Part shown: positions 48,673 to 64,000 of the stretch, piece after piece
Layout of the letters: every line of letters starts with the position of its first letter
How positions within the stretch are numbered: the first letter of the stretch is position 1
NCBI RefSeq assembly: GCF_036785885.1
Contig: NC_092326.1
Span: forward strand, 43,052,287 to 43,116,286
Direction of reading: 5' to 3'
Length of the DNA: 64,000 nt
Source: Coffea arabica
Lineage: Eukaryota; Streptophyta; Magnoliopsida; Gentianales; Rubiaceae
Program-made: the position numbers and the translations under genes
Notes under the pieces: model-generated
Databases searched by the model: none
The model's input: only the letters and a program-made list of their open reading frames with translations
Told to the model about the DNA's origin: nothing

Positions 48673-51600
48673 TTATGATCTTGGGGTCAATCTCTCGCGT
48701 TCAGACTGAAGCTGGTGCTGCATGTAAAGAGATCATAGTTTAGATCTTGTCAAGAAAATATGAACTGGACAATGGTCCATAATCAATAAAACAATAAATG
48801 CTTCAAATAATATGGCCAGCTGACAGTCAATTCCTGAGTACTAGTCTTGAACATGTCTTCAGTCAAAGGCAACATAAGCGTAAATGTATTGCACATGAAC
48901 AAATTGATCACCAAACACAATTTTTTTTTTTTTAACTGTGTTGTTTATCAAGACAATCAAATCATGTTATATGTAAGATTCTCCATGTCCTATTTACCCG
49001 CATCCAACTCATTTGTGTTATTTACTATAAGAATTCACAAAACTAGTCCAATTTATAATCATCATATTAGAGGCGATACTAATAAAGACTGAACTAAGCC
49101 AAACTAGAGTTTTTCCAATAGCTAACAATCTTCTCTTAGGTCCTCTGTGTTATAAACTTGTAATACTCATTCTGTTATCTTCCAAGGAAATATGTTTTAG
49201 TTTTGGGTAAACCATCGAGGAAGCTCCTAGGTTTGACAAGGTTCATTTCGACCCTATTCACTTAATTTCCTCAATTTAGTCTCTAAACTAACATATTCAG
49301 TTTGTCCTCAGCCTAAATTCCCTATCCTGCAGGCAGGTTTGAAAGCACTGCATTCCTACTTGTGCTCATGAGCCATTTATTTACCTTCCCAGGTAATTTG
49401 TATATTCCCTAACAAATTGGAATGTGAATATATTTAAAGAACCATAAACAAAGGACCGTGTCTTTACCGAACATGACATTATCAACTGTCTTTTCAAAGA
49501 AAAGCATTCCTGATTGATTAAAATACAACTATTAAATAGTTGAATCATTTTACCACTTGTTCATAAAGATTAGTTAATTTGGATAGGATCCTAGTAATAG
49601 AAGATCCTAGCATTTAGTGAGACCCAGGATTCACGCATAAAAGAGTTCAAAAAATCAAATCTACTACGTTCAACTGGATATGTGTCATGTTCAATGTGGA
49701 CAAGCATACTCACCTAGTCCTTAAATATAATAAAAGTACATGATGTATAACACTAATGCTCAATTCAAATTTGTAATAATTTGTAATAAGCCATCATATT
49801 TGAATTTGACTTTCAGATATTCTTCCAGATTTGAACCTAAACAATCCTCATGTGAATCTACTACCAACTTAGGTTTTTAATTTGGAATGATGGTAAATAA
49901 ACTGAATGAGAAATTTTAATGATGTATTATATTCTTCTCCAAATTTAGAGTATCCATTTAAAAAAAAAAAAATGAACGGCATCAAGAGAACCGTTTTCAA
50001 GTTTTTTGCTATAAGCTGCAAATAGAGTAATCACTGATCCTACGCCTTTTGGCAAGGAGCTAATTCCACTAACCTCTTTTTTGATGTATGGCGTGATTAC
50101 AAGGTTCCCTACAATATCCTATAATATTCTTAAGGGTGATATTCAAATTCAGAGCATGTTTATGCTCTCATAAACACCAAGTTGATGTTCAAGTAACATT
50201 ATATGAACATGAAAGGAAGGGTCAACCAGTGGTGGTTTGGTCCAGTTGCACTAAATGCTTGCCCAAGGCCAGGTGGAAGGAGCTCAAATCCCCTCCACCT
50301 CTTTTCATCCCCTTTTGTACAGCTGATCTATCCCCTTTTACCACTAACAGAAAATTTTGGGGGGAGGGGCTTGGTTTACTACAGTTACAGAATTAGAGAA
50401 AACGTGTTTGTCCATCGAGCCCTAACTTTGACAAAAAGGAGTTATATATGTAACAGATGAAATCATTAAATTCACTTACAAACAAAATTAGAATAATTTG
50501 GAGGGTCTCTTGGAGTTTCTCATAAAACAATAAAAAGCACTCACCTGAAATAGTAATAGTTTGCTATAAGTTCCACTAACTGATCTCTGTGGACATTTTC
50601 TAGTGTCAATGTTAGAACCTTTTCCCAATTTAATTGTTGACCACACCAAAATTGAAGTTTTTCTTGCTTGTTCGGAAAACAAAATATTGTGTTTCTAGGA
50701 ATTTTTCAAGCGATGCATGATATGCCAATGAAATATTAATGCATTAACTTAAAAAATTAATGATTATGTAATAGTAGAAATCCTGCAAGATCATTTCGTT
50801 CAGGGTTCTCAGTCCAAATGTCAAATTGAACAGAGCTATATTTAGTTAGATTTGAATTTCCTATCTGTGATTCCTAATAGCTTAAGCAAAAGAAAAGTTC
50901 TTTTCGGAGGTTTCGTTGGGAAGAGAATCTGGACGCAGTAATTCCATTCTCAGTTTCATTCGCGGATGTATTAATAATTGGGAACTACTATAAAATGTCT
51001 CATTGTGTTTTTGGTCTTCCAAAAGATGTGAACAATGGTCCTGACTCTAGTTCTTGAATGTAAATGCATTTAACCTTCCTCTGCAGAAATCAAATGTTAG
51101 GGGAAATTTCTGTGAAACTTTCATACTTGGAAGAGATGGCTAACTACAGATGCTATAGGCACTTCCAAATCATGATCTGGTTTCGATATGTAAATGGCGC
51201 AAGAGAAGTCAAAGTCAGCCAAATTATTTCAGACCAAACATTCAAATGTTTGAGATTGCCCATCGATAGATCATTTATGAAGGATTTTTCAGATACAAAA
51301 CATCATAATCTAATAATGAGCATCATGCTAAAATCATTTCTGACTATCCAGCAAAATCTTTTATGAAGGAAAAGATATTAAAGGTCATCTAATGTGTCAT
51401 ACAACTAGTTTTTTTAATATTAAGAGTACATCAAAGGATGAAAGTACTCAGAACATGAACAATTGTTTGCAGCATGCAGCAGCATTACCTGAGTTGAATG
51501 TGATGAGCTCTCAGCCAAGTATTTGACAAACTCTTGTTTCTTTATTTCATAATTGAACTTCACTTGGTCCAAAACTATTTGTTCTCTTCGGATATCTTCC

Positions 51601-54507
51601 GACAATCTTTCCTTTTTCCATTTCTCCTCCTTCATCGCAGTTTCGGTTTCAAAATACTCTTTAGGTAGACTTGACCTTCCTGAGTTTTTGGGAAACCTCA
51701 GAACTACGTCTTTTCTGCATGCACACGATTTCAAAGCAACAGAAAACAGCCTATCAGGAAATGAATATGGGATCAATAGATAAATTCGCAGATACACTTG
51801 TTTTTAGATGATTACATCTTTGCTACCTCACTTGTGGACACTTTTCTGGTGTTTTGAGCTTTGGAATATATGGACAGCAATTAAAAATACTAAAGCATTA
51901 GGCCTATCAACTTCTACCTTATGGATCAATTCAAAGGGCCAAGGTCTCCATCCAGAAAGCAAATCAAAGTAGTCAAGTAAATGGCCTAAAAGATCCACAG
52001 AGAATTCAAAACCACAACCACCAATATTTTTAGATACACATACATTTCACACATTTATTTTTATGTATTCCTTCCTAATATAATAAGTTTCTTTTGCCAA
52101 GCCACTCTCCTGGATAGAGCCCTGATCATTACTCTTTGCATGGGGCTCAGTAATCACTAAAGATGAGAATGTCTCCTAAAGTTGATCAAAAGAAGAAGCC
52201 TCACTTTAGTTTCCTGTTTTACTGCTTCAAAACAAAAACAAATATAATATGAAAAAGGCAATCTATGTGGCCATTTAAAAAATCAGAAAGGGATTAAAGC
52301 ACCTTCAGTATATTTTCATCAAAAACACGGATAGTCAGGAAAAATCAGAGAGCATTTAAGAAACAAAAGGGATAGGTATGTGAACCTCATAAATATCAGA
52401 GGAAAAAAATTTAGGACTCTATAGGTAGATTTCCACAGCAGCTCATTTGATGATGCATTTAAGTTAACAAGTCAATGATATGAGTTGGAAATCAACAAGT
52501 TTGAAGGAGAAGTATATGTAACATTGGACTCAAAGGAACCATAATATTAACTTCCAAAAATGGCACAAGTTGTTTACTCTCTAACAGATATCAATCAGAA
52601 ATATTTCCCCTTCCAAATAAGTTTTTGACAAAATCGACCAATGTTTTTTCAAGACAAAGCTTCTTACCCTTTTCCCAGGCAAAACATACCAGCACCTCTC
52701 ATGATCCCACCATCCAAAGAAAGAGCAGCATCAGTCATAAATGGGAGAGCCCGTAACATCTCTTCCCTAGTTCTGTACACCTGCAACCGGGAAAAGAGGC
52801 TATAGAAGAGAGTCTCTCTCAGGCCACGGCCACTGCTTGTGACAAAGTATAGGTTGCTCTTGTCAATGTTGATCATATTCACAGCAAATCCAAGAAAGCC
52901 AGGCGGAGTTTCTCCATTAGGTAATCGTGGTTTTACTATGTCAAGCCTCCGCTGCGGGTCATTGACCACAAAGTTGCCAACAAATGGTCTGTATACAAGG
53001 CAGTATGATGTATAATTAAGAGGAGAGAAACGCTTTATGCAGAAACAAATAAGTGCTGAACAGATGAATCTGGCAACCACAAACCTTAGGTTTTCCAGGC
53101 AAATTGCTAGAAATCGACCATCTAGAGGCCTTTCAATTGAAGCTCCAAGTTCATGAAGACCAGAAGTCTTACTTATGAAGCCTTCCTTATCATACGCTTC
53201 CAGCGCTTTAACACAATTATGGGTTTTGCAGACAACTGCTAGCATCTTTTCTGTCCCCAGATACTCTGAGAGAAGCCTAAGATTAAGATTTAACACAAAC
53301 TGTCAAACTAAAAAACAAGTTCGTAACACTAGCTTCACAGAAATGAGAAGCACAAGACACTTGGATTCAAAATAATGATATGCTGAAAGATGAAAGTCAT
53401 AGCAGAAACTTGGTAAACCAAATAGTTTTTGGTATAAGCTCTGTAGTTAAATGCCATCATCTTATATAATCCAATACCAAGCTTGATAATAGAGAAAGTC
53501 GTGTTCAGTTGATAGTATGGAGAATTTTAAACAAGGACTCCAATGTCAAACGAACCTGCTAAGGTTATCATCCTCAACATTTCCAAGAGTAGCAACAACG
53601 CCAACCACATCTTTCATCCATGCAAGATGAGAAGCATGAGATTCATGACAAGCTTTCAGCTGAAATAATGTGCCAGCAGCAGAATTCTCATGTGCCAGAA
53701 TATGTTCAACCATCTCCTCTTCACTACCCACGTGAGAAAGATCCTTATTCTCCATCCTGTGTGTACTGGATGAATGATACTTGCCAAGAGCAACTAAACA
53801 AAGAAAACTTATCAGACAGAAGCGTAGAACAGCGTGGGGAATAAACACACAGTATAATTGTATGTAAAAGATATAGTTGAAGAATAGGAACAAAGGTAGA
53901 CAGGAAGCAAAACATGTCAAGGAACTGATAGATCTAGGAACTTAATTATTGGGAAAAGATAAAACCATGAACGTACTACTAACTTGAGAGAATAATGAAT
54001 TGGCAAAATAGCATCCTTAGAGAAGACATGAGGATTAATCACAGAAATGCTCAGCTCCAAAGACCTCATCTTCTTAATCTATTCCTCTAAACTGTACAAT
54101 CAGAACTCGAAGTACCCTTTTTCGAGCACAAATTGAGGCAACATACCACACATGCTGATTTAATGAGTGGAAAGAGAAATGAAGAGACATACCTTGCATG
54201 TCAAGAATCGAGTCATCCAATCTGTGAACTTGTTGCCTCAAATATTTGATGTTGTCCTCATGTTGTTTAATTTTAAGACCCAGACAATGAATGTCATCTT
54301 CAAGTTTCTGCAATGTCAGCATGAATTAAATTCCATATTGAGCCATATTATTTGAGAGAATCAATTCTGTATGCTAGAAAAACTCAAAGTTGGAGTCACA
54401 CAGGCATCTTTGTAAGTGGGAATGTCCTTGACAACCTTAGAATCGTAGGCAAATGAAAGTGGCTGAGAATAGGCTCCATTCCTGGTTTCGTCCATCTTTT
54501 CAGCCAT
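48673..54507 (-). CDS. DMS3: DMS3-like SMC-hinge protein of RNA-directed DNA methylation
   Basis: Seven coding exons on the minus strand: 54507-54436, 54307-54193, 53793-53556, 53276-53085, 52988-52668, 51714-51489, 48717-48673; 402 aa (Arabidopsis DMS3 is 420). The N-terminal coiled coil (about 24-65) has [19 protein letters not shown]; the SMC-hinge core (about 100-310) has [69 protein letters not shown] and [15 protein letters not shown]; the C-terminal part has [18 protein letters not shown]. In Arabidopsis, DMS3 joins DRD1 and RDM1 (DDR complex) and helps Pol V produce scaffold transcripts in the nucleus; it has a hinge but no SMC ATPase. A 5' UTR intron is likely: donor GTAAGT after 55328, acceptor before 54538. 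The first coding donor (AAG|GTTGTC) is atypical and was chosen by phase and by alignment. The last intron is 2.8 kb and empty. Confidence 0.9.
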
Positions 54508-55628
54508 GTATGGAAACAGCTTGAGATGGCAACGTATCCTGTACAGTGGTTGCCCTTGTATTAATAAAAAGCTGGGTGCAAGACAGAACAAGATCGACAA
54601 AAGAGGAGTTTTGTATGAAAAGGCTGAATTATGAATTTAGGACAGATTAGGCGTGGAAAGGAGGAGAACCATATAGATAGAACTATGATGACAAACAAAA
54701 ACAAGAAAACCCCTTTGGACTGGATGGCCAACAAAATTACAGGATCCTGAATGCAGTGCAAATTTAAAAAAGGCATAGAGGAAACCACATAAAAGGAGAA
54801 AGAGTGTATAAATTATCCACTTTAGCTCAACTTAAAAAAAAAAAATCCACTTCAGCTCAGCAGCAGATATTTAATTAAGACGGGGAGTGTGGTTTGGGAG
54901 GGGTTGGAAAATGGGTTGGCATAAAAAGGAGCGAAAACAAATAGGGGATTTGGGGACCCAAATCAAGTACTTGAATGGGGCCAACTAGAAATTCATCAAT
55001 CAAATGGATACGAACATAAGAAATTGAGAATGAAGCATGCGTCCAATTAAAACTGATAAGATATTTAGTTTTATATAATTAAAATTGATCAATTAGAAAA
55101 CCAAGAACTGACATCATTGCATGCATCCAGGAAATTTCAGATACTGAAAAAAAAAACCCAAACACTAGCCTGAGAGAGAGCAATTAGCAGTAGAAGCTAT
55201 GTAATGCAAGTGTGGGATGATAATGTTAGGCAACTAAACAATTAAAAAAAAAAAAAAAACGTAGGGAAATGGAAGAGAATGAAGAAAGAAATTGGAAGTA
55301 CAATCCCAAATGCAGCGGCAAACTTACAATATGCAGAGAGAGAGGAGACAAAATCGTGAAAATGGAGTCTGTCGTCTGTATCCTGTAGAGGAGGAGAGGA
55401 GAATGTGGTTACCCCTCCCGCCGCCGCCGTATCGCTATCAGACTGTGTTACTCCGCAATTCACTACCAACTCTCCCTCACTCTCAGTATCAATTTCATGC
55501 CAAGTGTGTGATCTAAGAAGAGGCCTCCTCCTCCTCCTCCAGTGTTCCTCAGTTGGGGCGGATTTCGCTTGGGCAGTGTTGCCTTCCTTCCGTGCTCTCT
55601 TTTACTCTCTCCCTCGTCTCTGTTGTTG

Positions 55629-55677
<49 letters not shown>

Positions 55678-58085
55678 GTTGCTGGACCCACCCGCTGCCG
55701 CTGGCCTCGATTCTAACGGACATTTTCATTACGCGCGAGTGATAAAAAGGTAATTTCAGAGACCAGTTTAAGAAAGATGGAAAATATTTCATCAAATGAA
55801 TTTTTTTATTCTTTATATTTAAAATGATAAATTGACATTACATATAAAATTAAGTCAATAAATTTTGATCTCAATTTCAATCACTTTTTAACATAAATCC
55901 ACCACATTACTTTACATAGTAATTTTTTTAGGAGAGAAAATGTGAGATTTTATTTATAGATAAATAAATGATCTAATTCATATTCATTTTATTCTTAAAA
56001 AAATAAAATTTAATTCCAATAATATTTATTTTATTATAAAAAAGTAAAATTTGATTCAATTTATATTTATTTTTATCGCTAAAAAAATGAAACTTAGCAC
56101 TTATATATATATATATATATAAATAATTGCATATGGATTATATAGTAATTTCATATTAAAAAATGATTAAAAATTTAAATAAAAATAATATTTTATTGAT
56201 TTAAATTTATAAAATTAATATTTTAAAAGTGAAAGGTAAAAAAATTATTAAAAAAATATGAAGGACGTTTTCCTTGCAAATAATAATAATATATGAAATG
56301 CGGATATGAAAAGGACATTCGGGCCGTTTGCCAAAGAAAAAGAGAAGTAAATCCAAAACAGAGCAAAAGAGATGATGAGTAGAGGGAGGGGGGAGGGAGT
56401 CAATGAATAACCACAATCATCAATCATCGCCAATTAGAATGCCACAACTAGCAGTCGAAGAAATAAGGCGGGAGGTGGGGTTATATTAATTTTATATATT
56501 GTTATATATATATTATTGAGTCTGGTGTAATTATGAATCCCCGTAGAATTGATTGAGAATGTGCGTATTGATTTGAAAGTTGAAACTGCCATGAAATTAT
56601 TGATGATCAGCAGCAACAAGGCCTTGGCCTCGCGCTCCGCCTCCTCCTCCTTGCCTCCGCTCTCTCCTCCCTCCATTTTCTTCTAATTAAGGTAAAAAAG
56701 ACACACAAAAAAAAAAAAAGACCCTCTTTTTCTTTCTCTTTCTCGGTTTTGTCTGGGCTTGATTAATATTCATCTTCTCTAACATTTGCTGTCAGGGGAA
56801 TGCTTAAAACCCTAAGCTTTGACAAAAATCTGTCAGTTTGTGGACGTTTAATAAATGTGGATGCGGATGCATATTCTTTTCTGAATCCTAGCGGGGTTTT
56901 CAGGGATATGGAAACAAACGGACCGGCGGTTTAGGGTCTCCAATCCATTGTTTATGCGGCCTCTCACACTGCTTTGCTTTCTACCGTTCTTGTGCATTCG
57001 ATAAATATTTCAAATCTTTTACAGCTTCTTCCGTTTTACCTCTGTCTCTGTCTCTGTCCCGCTCTTTTTGTGGTTCTTCGGCTGGAGGGAATGAAGGGGA
57101 AGGGGAGGATGTCATTTCCTTTTTTTTTTTTTTTTTTGTGTTGTTCCTAGGCCAATTCTTCAGGCAACTTTATAGTTTCTTTTTTGTCTGAATCTAAATA
57201 AGTTTCTTTGTTTCTTCGTTTGATATATCCTCACAGGGACGGGGACTGGTTTTGCCAAAATAGAAAGCAAACGAAAAAACAAGAAAAGATTAAATCGAAG
57301 TTTACTTTTACTGTTGACCGTGAATCTAAAATGTAATAGCTAGCTATTCAACATCTCATTTTGCTATCTGAAATATCTCTTTTAAGTTCTTTTCCGTATA
57401 AAAGTAGTAGTATTACGGGCTATCGCCAAGCGAAATGTGCTATGGTGGATTCTATCCTTCCTTTTTTCTATCGCTCAATCATACACATCAGCTATTAATT
57501 CAAAGCGGAGATTAATAATAAGTTGGTTTTAAGTTCAATTTTTATGCATTATCAGGTTTTAAACATCAGCGTTTGTAGTTCAAAAATTCTGGAACATATC
57601 TTTGTATGTTATGTTTTTTTTTACTGACATATAAGCACACGAGGATATCATGTTTACTAAGATACTGATTCAATATTGCTATCATCAGTAAACAATTTAA
57701 CTGTGTTCGTGCTACTGTATGGCCAAATACTTTTATTTCTATTCAAAAAAAAGAAAAAAGAAACATATGTTGTGCAAGTATGTCAAAAGTATGGAAAACA
57801 CATTAATGATTTAAAAGGTGATGTCTTCAGTTAAAGACAAAAGTGTATGGATAAGTTACACCTTCAATTGTTTGCAATTACCTATTCTTTTGCAGTCCAT
57901 TCTTTGGAGTTTTTTTACTGTTATCTCATTGATTTGTATTCCTTTTAAGTATATCCTATTCTTTGACATATCATTGGATGTTTTTTCACTAATTCATGCA
58001 TCAACACTTTTTCTGAAATGATATGTCAAAAATTTTGTAACATTTAATTTACAGGTATGGAGTGTTTTGGTTTCTGTAAGATATC
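54508..58085. promoter_or_regulatory. Divergent upstream region of DMS3 and CBL3
   Basis: DMS3 (-) and CBL3 (+) point away from each other. The DMS3 side holds the probable non-coding first exon (ending at 55328) and, just upstream, a long (CT)n tract at 55632-55675 (GA repeat in DMS3 direction). The middle, 55,750-56,330, is very AT-rich with a (TA)n patch at 56104-56120. On the CBL3 side, pyrimidine-rich sequence around 56,640-56,760 looks like the transcript start area, and an acceptor before 58055 suggests a long 5' UTR intron. No coding region is supported here. Confidence 0.5.
55632..55675. repeat. (CT)n microsatellite, 22 repeats
   Basis: Perfect CT run on the + strand, 44 bp, lying about 300 bp upstream of the predicted end of DMS3's non-coding first exon. 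GA/CT tracts are common in plant core promoters and leaders. Confidence 0.9.
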
Positions 58086-62077
<3,992 letters not shown>

Positions 62078-62913
62078 TCCAGATTTGTTCAGTCAGTCCA
62101 TTGGTGTGGTTTGCTGCTGTACACAGTCTTGCAGTTCTGTGCGTAGAGGTTGACAAGGATGCTTATTGGCTGATGTGCCACGGGGAGAAAATGCCCAAAA
62201 TGGGATTCTCAAATGTGTCCTTGTTCAAGGACTAGCAGCTTCTCTTTCGTTCTTATTGGCGTTCTTCATCGCCACGCTCTCTGTTATTTTTCTTTTTGAA
62301 ATATAAAAATTTTGATTTTTTTTTGGGGGGGAGTATGAATTGTTGTTTTGGAATGCCAAGAAGCGGAGGGCAGTTTGTCTCATAGACATTTGTGTAATTT
62401 GGAAAGATGCATGGTGTGATTATTTATGTCCACCTTCTTTCTGCTGCAGCGCGTTGTATGAGTTGAAATACCGGCCAGAGTGGATTAGGGATTGCAAATA
62501 ACACCAACAGATTAAGCGCACGCGCATGTCCTTGTACAACTTTACAGTCAGCTTACAATAGAATGCAATTCAGCAACGCCCGCCCCCATTTCAGACTTGA
62601 ATTCAGGCTTGTTGGGTCCTTTGCTTCTAAATTAAACTGTCTTTGTTATGGTGATGATGACAATGCAGTGCAGTTTAGGTGGTACCTATGACCGATTCCA
62701 GTTTAGAGTTGAATTGATAGTGGGGGGTATGCGGAGTTATGCTATTAATCTTCCCATTTTGTGCTTTTTTTGAGTTTAAAGTGATTGAAAGGCTCTCCAC
62801 TTTAAGGTTAACAAAATAAATTCCTTCTGCTGCGTCAGTTCATCTGAAAAAGGGAATCAACGCAAAAGTAACACTGCATGTACAGGGGCATTCGTTCGTT
62901 AACATATCTAATT

Positions 62914-62950
<37 letters not shown>

Positions 62951-63853
62951 TTACTGTCCCTTATAATTATATACTTTTTTTATTTAATCTTATTTATCCT
63001 TTTTTATTTTTATTTTTTTCTAATTAATTTTATATTATAAAAAAATATAACATCTAAAATATATATATATTAAGGAGTGCTCAGAAGACTTCTTTAGATA
63101 GACCCGTGTATATGCATAGAAGACTAGGGAAAAAATGTAGAAATTAAAGACAAGAAGGTGACTGCAAATTGGTGAAAGAGGAATATTTTGTACACCTGTA
63201 CGTAGACCAAAGTCCAAATATCAGGCAGTGCCCATTAACCCACCCGGCCTCTGCCAAATATCAATAATTCTCCATTTCTTCTGGGAGATCAAAGTAACTG
63301 CCGTCGTCCTCCTCCTCCCGCTGCCGCTGCTGCTGAAAGAGCTTTGCGCTTCTGTGCTTGCTTCCATTGTGTATTTTCGCTTTCTGTCCATTTCACATTG
63401 CAATTTCTCCTATAGTTAGTTACTGATGGAAAGACTAAATAATAATTCAGTACTAGTAAAAAGAATGCTCCTTCCTCCACTCCTCCCTTATATTTCTATC
63501 AACATTTAACATTCACATAATTGAATTACCATAAAAGTTCCATTCACCCGTGACTATGATCCATATTGTCTGTAATGCTAATATTAGGCTTTTCCTCCTG
63601 CTTAATTATTTGTTTCATTCCATAAATCAATGCCACTACTACTGCTACTCTTTAATGTTTGTCCATTTGTTCTTCTCCTCCTCCGTAGGACCCTATGGCA
63701 TACTCCATTTTCTACCCTCCATTGCGTGGCTACAACTTCCCCCCGGCCCCGGCCCCGGCCCCCCTCCTCTTTCTTTTTCTTTTTTTTTTTTTTTTTTTTT
63801 TTGAGTAATCTTTCCCTCTTGTTAGCAGACTAATCCGTTGCAGTCAGAAAGAG
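62078..63853. other. Intergenic: CBL3 3' UTR and upstream region of the last gene
   Basis: No complete gene seen. A (TA)n tract at about 62918-62945 and AT-rich DNA to 63,080 separate the CBL3 3' UTR from the next gene's upstream region. The (GGCCCC)n-like patch at 63743-63762 is followed by a T run (63779-63802) and a pyrimidine-rich leader. Confidence 0.55.
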
Positions 63854-63893
63854 ATGGCGGAGAAAGGAGGAAAGGGGTTTTCGCTTCCCAAAG
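63854..63893 (+). CDS. Probable first coding exon of a truncated gene
   Basis: ATG in a strong plant context (GAGATGGCG) opens MAEKGGKGFSLPK, ending at a plausible donor AAAG|GTGCAA. The remaining 107 bp of the window would be intron. The upstream pyrimidine-rich leader supports a transcript start near here. Too little is visible to name the product; MAEKGGKG is a common soluble-protein opening. The call rests on start context and donor only. Confidence 0.4.
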
Positions 63894-64000
63894 GTGCAAC
63901 CTTTTTTTCTCTCTTTCTCTCCACTTATACTAAATTTGTTTTGCTGCTAGATTTCATCTCCTGGTCTTACAAATTCCCCGGAGATTTTTCACTTCCCAAG

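Noticed and set aside
51064-51366. 100-codon + frame in the last DMS3 intron
   Set aside because: No motif and opposite strand within a long AT-rich intron; judged chance.
55242-55469. Minus 75-codon frame upstream of DMS3 as an alternative start exon
   Set aside because: It begins with TTG rather than ATG, and a good donor (GTAAGT at 55327) interrupts it, so it fits a non-coding first exon.
63876-64000. Near-repeat of the FSLPK coding sequence at the window end (TTTTCRCTTCCCAA)
   Set aside because: Only about 14 bases match and the second copy has no acceptor close before it; probably coincidence.

Overview
This is nuclear DNA from a flowering plant, almost certainly a eudicot and possibly an asterid (the lineage within eudicots is inference). 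The genes are split by many GT-AG introns, the spacers are AT-rich and full of microsatellites and homopolymer runs, and every recognisable protein is closest in kind to plant families. There is no bacterial, viral or organellar segment, no CRISPR array, and I saw no tRNA or rRNA gene. Exon coordinates were worked out by hand from splice sites, reading phase and family resemblance; every multi-exon model closes in frame.

Layout. 67-1617 (-) a chloroplast mTERF protein of the MTERF4/BSM/RUG2 type. 4315-8184 (-) a cytosolic PGLP2-type phosphoglycolate phosphatase, 11 exons. 9679-14152 a complete PIF/Harbinger DNA transposon with TIRs, TAA target duplication and a three-exon transposase (12036-13471). 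14838-19085 (+) farnesyl diphosphate synthase, 12 exons. 21629-27786 (+) a C2-VASt-C2-GRAM-VASt protein, 9 exons. 30570-33240 (+) an FHA protein resembling NIPP1, with an RVxF PP1-docking motif. 33641-34264 (-) a single-exon acidic protein I do not recognise. 35768-37291 (-) a small non-autonomous LTR retrotransposon, TRIM-like, with intact LTR ends and target duplication. 44356-47370 (+) a BTB/NPH3 protein, 5 exons. 48673-54507 (-) a DMS3-like SMC-hinge protein of RNA-directed DNA methylation. 58086-62077 (+) a CBL2/CBL3-type calcineurin B-like calcium sensor. 63854-64000 (+) the probable first exon of a gene that runs off the window.

The genes do not form one pathway; this is ordinary plant chromosome. 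The order PGLP2, FPS, FHA/NIPP1, NPH3 matches, from memory, the Arabidopsis chromosome 5 block around At5g47760-At5g47800, so the core looks like an ancestral collinear segment. In this window the C2-GRAM gene lies inside that block, and the Harbinger element has entered the PGLP2-FPS intergenic region, ending 683 bp before the FPS start codon.

I found no convincing new biological system. The observations most worth following are the well-preserved Harbinger element without a visible Myb-like second ORF, the TRIM-like LTR element, the unrecognised 207-aa protein, a GC-AG intron in the CBL gene, and an uncommon residue in the first aspartate-rich motif of the FPP synthase.
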